Of a stretch of 64,000 bases of DNA, positions 59,476-64,000 are shown piece by piece. Origin of the DNA: Halobellus inordinatus (lineage in GTDB: Archaea; Halobacteriota; Halobacteria; Halobacteriales; Haloferacaceae); the NCBI RefSeq assembly GCF_024464655.1, contig NZ_JANHAV010000004.1:124001-188000 (forward strand), read 5' to 3'. Position numbers and translations under genes: made by a program. The notes below the pieces were generated by a model. The model was not told the DNA's origin and did no database searches. It saw only the letters and a list, made by a program, of their open reading frames with translations. The first letter of the stretch is position 1; each line of letters starts with the position of its first letter.

Positions 59476-59787
59476 TCAAGCGCGTGAGTGAAGCGAGTAC
59501 GCGATGAGCAAGACACCGAGAAACTGCAGACTCCGCGTTATGAGTGTCAACGGCTGCTGGTACTGGAGGCCAAGGTAGCCTTCACGAAGGAGTAGTGATC
59601 CGAGGAAGGCGACGCTGAATGCGGCCGTCGTCAACAAGAGGAGGCCCAACGAGAGCGCTTGCATCGCTCGGCTATCGTGACGTCGGTAGCCCCGATATGC
59701 CTGGTAGCCGACGTAGCCACCGAGGAGTGTCGATGCGAACGCCAGCGCGACGATCAGCCACTCGACGAGAGCTGAAGCCGCCAGCAT
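59476..59787 (-). CDS. Three-helix membrane protein (DUF7521-like)
   Basis: A 103-residue protein with helices at about 8-28 (VEWLIVALAFASTLLGGYVG), 44-66 and 82-98. A charged loop YRGYRRHDSRAMQAL follows the first helix, as in DUF7521 proteins. These are almost always encoded after a winged-helix regulator, as here (1-bp gap). Together they may form a membrane-linked sensing pair. The spacer 59205-59475 holds no gene. Confidence 0.8.
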   Translation of the reverse strand: MLAASALVEWLIVALAFASTLLGGYVGYQAYRGYRRHDSRAMQALSLGLLLLTTAAFSVAFLGSLLLREGYLGLQYQQPLTLITRSLQFLGVLLIAYSLHSRA

Positions 59788-59788
59788 A

Positions 59789-60160
59789 TCAGAGATTCTC
59801 CCACATCTTTGCGAAGCGATCAGCAGTATCGTCTTCGTGCTGTCCAGGGAATGTTTCGGGATCAGCTCGCGTTACGGCAGCCTCGAAGTCACCGTCATCC
59901 AGCGATACAGACACCTCGTCAAGTGTGGCGGTGTACACGCTGTAGTGATTACCATCGGGTTGGAGTTCCGTCCGTTCTTCGAGGAACTCCTGTTTTTTGA
60001 GCCGTTCGATCCGCCGGTAGACGGTGGGCTTGGACATTTCACACTGCTCGGCGAGTTGCTGTGCAGACATTGGCTTGACACTCGTTGCGGAGAGGATCTC
60101 CCGGGCGTACTCGTCACTGAGAACATCCAGAAGGGCACCGAGGTCCGGGTCCTCACTCAC
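59789..60160 (-). CDS. Winged-helix regulator paired with the DUF7521-like protein
   Basis: A 123-residue reading from GTG 60160; the frame is open up to 60244 but that part lies across the promoter. The winged helix is LLDVLSDEYAREILSATSVK, AQQLAEQCEMSKPTVYRRIE, FLEERTELQPDGNHY. Residues after it are acidic. A TATA-like TTTTTATAC about 27 bases before the GTG supports this start and a leaderless transcript. Confidence 0.85.
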   Translation of the reverse strand: MSEDPDLGALLDVLSDEYAREILSATSVKPMSAQQLAEQCEMSKPTVYRRIERLKKQEFLEERTELQPDGNHYSVYTATLDEVSVSLDDGDFEAAVTRADPETFPGQHEDDTADRFAKMWENL

Positions 60161-60379
60161 GTGTTGACAGCATGACGACCGGCTGTATAAAAACCCCCAC
60201 AGATTTCTGATCCAGAGAATCCGTGTGGAAACTGAAGAGAGCACACAGAGTTTGCCGGCTGACTGGGAACAGAGTCCCGCTGTGTACTGATAGGGATTAT
60301 CGTAACTGTTCGGAGATTCTCGCCGTATCGTCCGGCGAGAAATCTATGGAGACGTACGATAATCCCTATGAGAGCTATC

Positions 60380-61558
60380 TCAGGACGTTGGACAACCAAC
60401 CGAGCGAGCAACAGTGATCAGTTGATCCGTCTCGACACTAGTCCCACGGACGGTGTATCGATACTGATCACACGTCCACGACAGCGAGGTCGTCGGCCCA
60501 CGGTCGAGCGTTGCAGGCCGACCGTCGATCGTCAGATCACGTTCGTCTGGATCGGGGGCATACGTGAAATTGTACTTCGCTATCGTGAGTTGACGGCCCT
60601 CGGTCGCGTACCGGAGGCCGACGCCGTGCATCCGACCGGTGGTTCGAGTGGCGTACGTTACGCGGAACGGCGATGGGACCGTTGGGTCGGGGACCGCAAT
60701 CGAGCTTTCTGCCTTGAGACGGTCGACACTACGGAACCACTCCGTGTCAGGGGTCTGTAGCCGATCGACCGAGGTGTCAGCTCCGAACTCCGGTTGGAAC
60801 GTGTCTGCAGACACCTGCGCGTCGAACGTGACGTTCGTATAGGTGGTCGTAACCGATCGCTGGACGCTATCGGTTCGCCAGACCGTCTGAGTCCGGAGCG
60901 GATAGAACCGCTCCGAGTCGAGCCAGATCCGCTGTCGGTATGCCGTCTCGCTGCGATTTGTTGGGGGAGAAAGCCCCACCACGAAGGTGTCTCGGCCGTC
61001 GATCGAGTCACGTTCGATATACTCGACGCGGTAGCCGTCGGCGGCTGGCGCGGGTCGTAGACTACCGCGACGCGGTACCGTGGGTAGTGGGGCGACGTCG
61101 GGTTGCTGTGGGCGGCCTGCTGCATCAGTCAACCCAGCCGCTGCAACGATCGCCTGCAGACGGGCAGCCCTCCCTGTGGTCGGTGGACCGGTGAGGTTGA
61201 TGACCGTGACACGCTCTCGATCATTGTCGTAGAGCCAGAGCACCGAGCCGTTTGAGATACGTCGTTCGTTTCGGTGAGGCCCAGTCTCGCGGAACTGGAC
61301 GCGCTCGCGGTCTGTCCCTGGGACGAGGACCACATCCGCAACAGTTCGTGTAGTGGCGTTGTTCTGCTCAACAACGACAGAACGAGTTGCACTGACACTC
61401 TCGACCGATTGATATCGGTCGCTCACGTTCGCGGTGACCTGCGGTTCACTGTCAGTGACCGCCACTCCAGACGCCCACAATCCTGAGGAGAGTACAGCAG
61501 CAAACAGCAGGAGGGCGATGAGTGTGCGTCGGCTCACTGGGAGGGCATCGGTGCTCAT
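60380..61558 (-). CDS. Exported LolA-like domain protein
   Basis: A 392-residue protein with an N-terminal membrane anchor or signal (SRRTLIALLLFAAVLSSGLW). The body is beta-rich (SVVVEQNNATTRTVADVVLV, RISNGSVLWLYDNDRERVTV, RQRIWLDSERFYPLRTQTVW), which fits the LolA/RseB half-barrel that carries lipids or lipoproteins in other lineages. Haloarchaeal versions have no assigned cargo. The C-terminal 60 residues form a second small beta domain. No partner gene is adjacent. Confidence 0.75.
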   Translation of the reverse strand: MSTDALPVSRRTLIALLLFAAVLSSGLWASGVAVTDSEPQVTANVSDRYQSVESVSATRSVVVEQNNATTRTVADVVLVPGTDRERVQFRETGPHRNERRISNGSVLWLYDNDRERVTVINLTGPPTTGRAARLQAIVAAAGLTDAAGRPQQPDVAPLPTVPRRGSLRPAPAADGYRVEYIERDSIDGRDTFVVGLSPPTNRSETAYRQRIWLDSERFYPLRTQTVWRTDSVQRSVTTTYTNVTFDAQVSADTFQPEFGADTSVDRLQTPDTEWFRSVDRLKAESSIAVPDPTVPSPFRVTYATRTTGRMHGVGLRYATEGRQLTIAKYNFTYAPDPDERDLTIDGRPATLDRGPTTSLSWTCDQYRYTVRGTSVETDQLITVARSVGCPTS

Positions 61559-61797
61559 AGGGTGCTAGTCGTACAACTACGTGCTGTGACCGGCAGTGAT
61601 TAAGTCTTGCCGGTCAGCTACGGCCGCGAAAACAGTCACGACTCAGATATTTACGCCGTCGTGCAGTAGTATTCATCCCGTCTGTTACAAGAACTCTCGT
61701 ACAGAGCGATTCCTCCACAGAGCCGTACACCTAACGTAATGTAGTCAGAGAGACGGAGGTTCCAGAAAATGTTTTACACCGCTACCCGACGGCAACG

Positions 61798-62457
61798 GTG
61801 ATGCCCTCCCTGTCACGCCGCCGAACCCTCCTCGCGGTTGCATCCGGGGTCGCCGCACTCGCTGGGTGTTCCAGCGAGACTGATCCCCCGATGATCGACC
61901 CCCAGAGCGATCACAACACGATCGAGGACTACGAAGTGCGCCAGGTCCGCAACGAGGATGGTGTCGTATTGTTCGCCCACGGAGCGGAGTTGTCGACGCC
62001 GAGCGACGAAGGGCGTGGTCGGTATGCCCGTCACGGTCGAAGCGTCATCGTCTCCGAAGACGACCTCGCCGAACTCAGGTTTGGCGACGTGCAAGAGGCC
62101 GAACGACTCCGCTCGTTCGTCACGGAGACGGACTTCGACTCGTCGTCGGTATACCTGCTCTCGATGCCCGTTGAGGCCTGCTATGAGATCCGCCTCCAGT
62201 CGGCGACAGTCGAGTGGGACGAGCTGAAACGTGACGACCTCCAGCCGCACGCCGACTTCTGCCGAACGCACCGCCCTGCTGACGTCGAATGCAGCCTCGA
62301 GGAAATCCACACTGTCGGATTCGCGATCCGACTGCCCGTCGCCGCCGAGCAGTCCTCGGGAATGGGGCGGGGGATGTCGAGTTCTTGTCGACCCTCTCCC
62401 CGCGGAGAGTACTTCAACGCCACGGTGACGCCCGCAAGCGGGGGTGGCGCCGAATGA
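61798..62457 (+). CDS. Tat lipoprotein of unknown function
   Basis: A 219-residue protein. SRRRTLLAVASGVAALAGCS holds the twin arginines and lipobox Cys. The mature part contains DYEVRQVRNEDGVVLFAHGA, then ARHGRSVIVSEDDLAEL and SVYLLSMPVEACYEIRLQS, and several Cys (AC, FC, EC, SC) that may form disulfides. Two ATGs at the start overlap. Its stop overlaps the start of the next lipoprotein gene (ATGA), so the two form an operon. Not recognised. Confidence 0.75.
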   Translation: MMPSLSRRRTLLAVASGVAALAGCSSETDPPMIDPQSDHNTIEDYEVRQVRNEDGVVLFAHGAELSTPSDEGRGRYARHGRSVIVSEDDLAELRFGDVQEAERLRSFVTETDFDSSSVYLLSMPVEACYEIRLQSATVEWDELKRDDLQPHADFCRTHRPADVECSLEEIHTVGFAIRLPVAAEQSSGMGRGMSSSCRPSPRGEYFNATVTPASGGGAE

Positions 62458-63734
62458 GGTCTCGTCGAAACGTGCTCGCCGGACTCGGAACTATCGGCGT
62501 CACCGGGCTGGCCGGGTGTGTAGCCCTGCCGTTCGGGAACGACCACTCCGACAACGAGGACGTGTCGCTGTCAACTGCGGATATCGGGTCGCTCGCGTGG
62601 CCCGAGTCGCCGTTCCCAGTCGCAGTTCCACCGAGCCTGGTGAACGCACACCGCGATCGAACCCGCGAGTTACTCGCCGCAGTTCCGTCCGACCCGTCTG
62701 TACCCAATGGGGCCGTCTCTGAGGAGGTGCAATCGGACCGCGAACGCACCGCGAATCAGCTTGATGATGAACCGGACGAGCCTTGGCCGACCGAGGAACT
62801 CTCGACGTGGCGCGAGCGGCGGAACGAGGCCGCGTGCGTTCTGGGAACCTACCGCGCCGCGACAGGCAAAGACGACGCAGAGGCGCTCACAGAACGGCAG
62901 CAGGGGGTGCGCGACGATCTCGCGTCCTTCGTTGCCGACCACGAGTACCGCGCGTCGTCACCGTTAGAAGCGGTGCTCGCACACGCACCAATAGAAGAAT
63001 TGGTAGGAGACTGTCGCCGACACGTCCGTCCCGCCCCGGCGTATCCGTCCGATCCGGTCGCCAGTCCGTTCCAGGCGGGGGACGCCGTCGGACGCGTTGA
63101 ACTCGCCCGTGCAACGCTCGCGGACGCCCGTCGGCTGCGGGAAGCGTACCTGGGCGAGCGCTCCGAGACGACCGCGCAGTGGACAGCACTGATCGACGCG
63201 TCGAGGCGCTTCGAATACGCGGCGTCGCGCACACGCTCGTCTGTTACCGACTTTCTCGACCGCGAGGAATCACCGTTCCGCACCGACCTCGACGGAACGG
63301 CAGGTCGGTGGTTGTTCAGACGGGCCAGCGGATACCTCGAGGCGAAGACCGAGGAAGCGCGGGAGCATCGAGACGACGGCCAATTCGCGGCCGCCGTTAT
63401 CGAAGCCGGGCAAATACTGGCGGGCGTCGAGGCGCTTCGAGCGACGATCAACGGAATTCGTGACGGTGCATATCTGGGTGAAGTGACGACTGAGTCGGTC
63501 TCGCGAACGGCCGATCGGGCGCGGGAAGCAATTACCGCGATCGGAGAGAGTGAAAATCCGAGAGTGGCAGCCCAGATCGTTCGACCGACGCTCGGGACCT
63601 TCGAGTACGTCACCGATCTCACCGCGGAGCATTACGCCGACGCCGTGCGTGTTGAAGGCGATTTAGCTTGGGCTGAACTCTACGCGCGCGCTGTTCCCGC
63701 CGCGGCCGAGTTCGTGGTCGAACGGCTCGGATAG
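62454..63734 (+). CDS. Tat lipoprotein, helical, unknown function
   Basis: A 426-residue protein starting at MRSRRNVLAGLGTIGVTGLA, with a lipobox GLAGC. The mature part is rich in long amphipathic helices (RELLAAVPSDPSVPNGAVSE; VELARATLADARRLREAYLG; ATINGIRDGAYLGEVTTE). It looks like an alpha-solenoid or other helical repeat outside the membrane. No enzyme motif. Coupled to the upstream lipoprotein gene by a 4-base overlap; a complex of the two is likely. Confidence 0.75.
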   Translation: MRSRRNVLAGLGTIGVTGLAGCVALPFGNDHSDNEDVSLSTADIGSLAWPESPFPVAVPPSLVNAHRDRTRELLAAVPSDPSVPNGAVSEEVQSDRERTANQLDDEPDEPWPTEELSTWRERRNEAACVLGTYRAATGKDDAEALTERQQGVRDDLASFVADHEYRASSPLEAVLAHAPIEELVGDCRRHVRPAPAYPSDPVASPFQAGDAVGRVELARATLADARRLREAYLGERSETTAQWTALIDASRRFEYAASRTRSSVTDFLDREESPFRTDLDGTAGRWLFRRASGYLEAKTEEAREHRDDGQFAAAVIEAGQILAGVEALRATINGIRDGAYLGEVTTESVSRTADRAREAITAIGESENPRVAAQIVRPTLGTFEYVTDLTAEHYADAVRVEGDLAWAELYARAVPAAAEFVVERLG

Positions 63735-64000
63735 CTACTCCATCAGTATCTGATTCGGATTCATCGGGGCGATACGTCGCGATGATTTGACCGTATTGAG
63801 CGAATCCTGCTTCAGGAGGGGATCCTCTACACGCGCTCTGCAATAATAACGACGCTACTGTTGTGGTGATAACGAGTCGGAGCCTTCTGCCTGCAGTTAT
63901 GGGCTGCGGGTCAAGACTCTGCCGTGCTCCCCTCGTGCCCGTACATCGTCCCCGCCAAGATCAAAACGAGTCGCAGGGCATAAAAGATAGCTGCTTTATC
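63735..64000. other. Window end without a recognised gene
   Basis: No frame or repeat is convincing in these 266 bases. Confidence 0.4.

Noticed and set aside
1-64000. tRNA or rRNA genes
   Set aside because: Reading both strands I found no cloverleaf with a convincing T-loop and no rRNA-like stretch; a covariance-model scan would be needed to exclude one fully.

Overview
The window is haloarchaeal (class Halobacteria). The predicted proteins are very acidic and the coding DNA is GC-rich. Many genes start 20-35 bases after an AT-rich archaeal TATA box, suggesting leaderless transcripts. Lineage-typical families recur: HalOD1, DUF5789, DUF7344-type winged helices, TrmB regulators, HTH-10 activators, soluble Htr transducers, Tat lipoproteins and a NikR regulator. 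No ribosomal, tRNA or central housekeeping genes were recognised. A ParA-type partition pair, an AddAB-like helicase/nuclease pair and several kinds of small mobile repeat suggest a secondary replicon (megaplasmid or minichromosome) or an accessory island. That is inference.

Layout. 0.3-9.9 kb: an envelope locus in which five exported proteins share one unnamed C-terminal beta-rich domain; a tight operon encoding a JAMM-motif putative metallopeptidase, a winged-helix protein and a coiled-coil protein is interleaved with them. 10-17.7 kb: a soluble chemotaxis-type transducer, a HalOD1 protein, a DUF4188 protein with a divergent HTH-10 regulator, a 2Fe-2S ferredoxin paired with an SBP56-family protein, and a TnpB element with its guide-RNA scaffold. 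17.8-23.6 kb: two PAS/histidine kinases flanking a double-domain KaiC-like ATPase. 24-31.4 kb: ParA with a small partner protein, an AACGAA-iteron region, and AddA-like and AddB-like proteins. 31.5-38 kb: membrane protein, NikR, MFS transporter, second soluble transducer, PRC-barrel protein and a response regulator. 38.6-43.5 kb: cupin, TIM-barrel plus Tm-1-like pair, PiT-type transporter. 43.8-47.4 kb: a zinc-type ABC importer behind a palindromic operator, and a CxxC protein. 47.7-52.7 kb: two TrmB regulators, two HalOD1 proteins, a DUF7344 protein, a histone-fold protein, two tiny zinc-ribbon proteins and a diadenylate-cyclase-like protein. 52.8-64 kb: antiporter pseudogene, CaCA exchanger, SPFH protein, two DUF5789 proteins, transposon relics, an IS1595-type element, winged-helix/membrane protein genes and three exported proteins.

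The best candidate for an undescribed system is the 0.3-9.9 kb locus. Its five exported proteins (two with C-terminal membrane helices, one lipoprotein, one with multiple PKD-like repeats, one with a PQQ propeller) share a domain that does not resemble PKD, and the cytosolic JAMM/winged-helix/coiled-coil operon sits among them. The second standout is a 79-bp inverted-repeat element present in six copies. It is flanked by TGA/TGA (or TCA/TCA) in all five complete copies, and in three of these a flanking TGA is the stop codon of a gene. The third is the AACGAA iteron field that runs both through the non-coding DNA upstream of parA and through the coding DNA of its partner gene.
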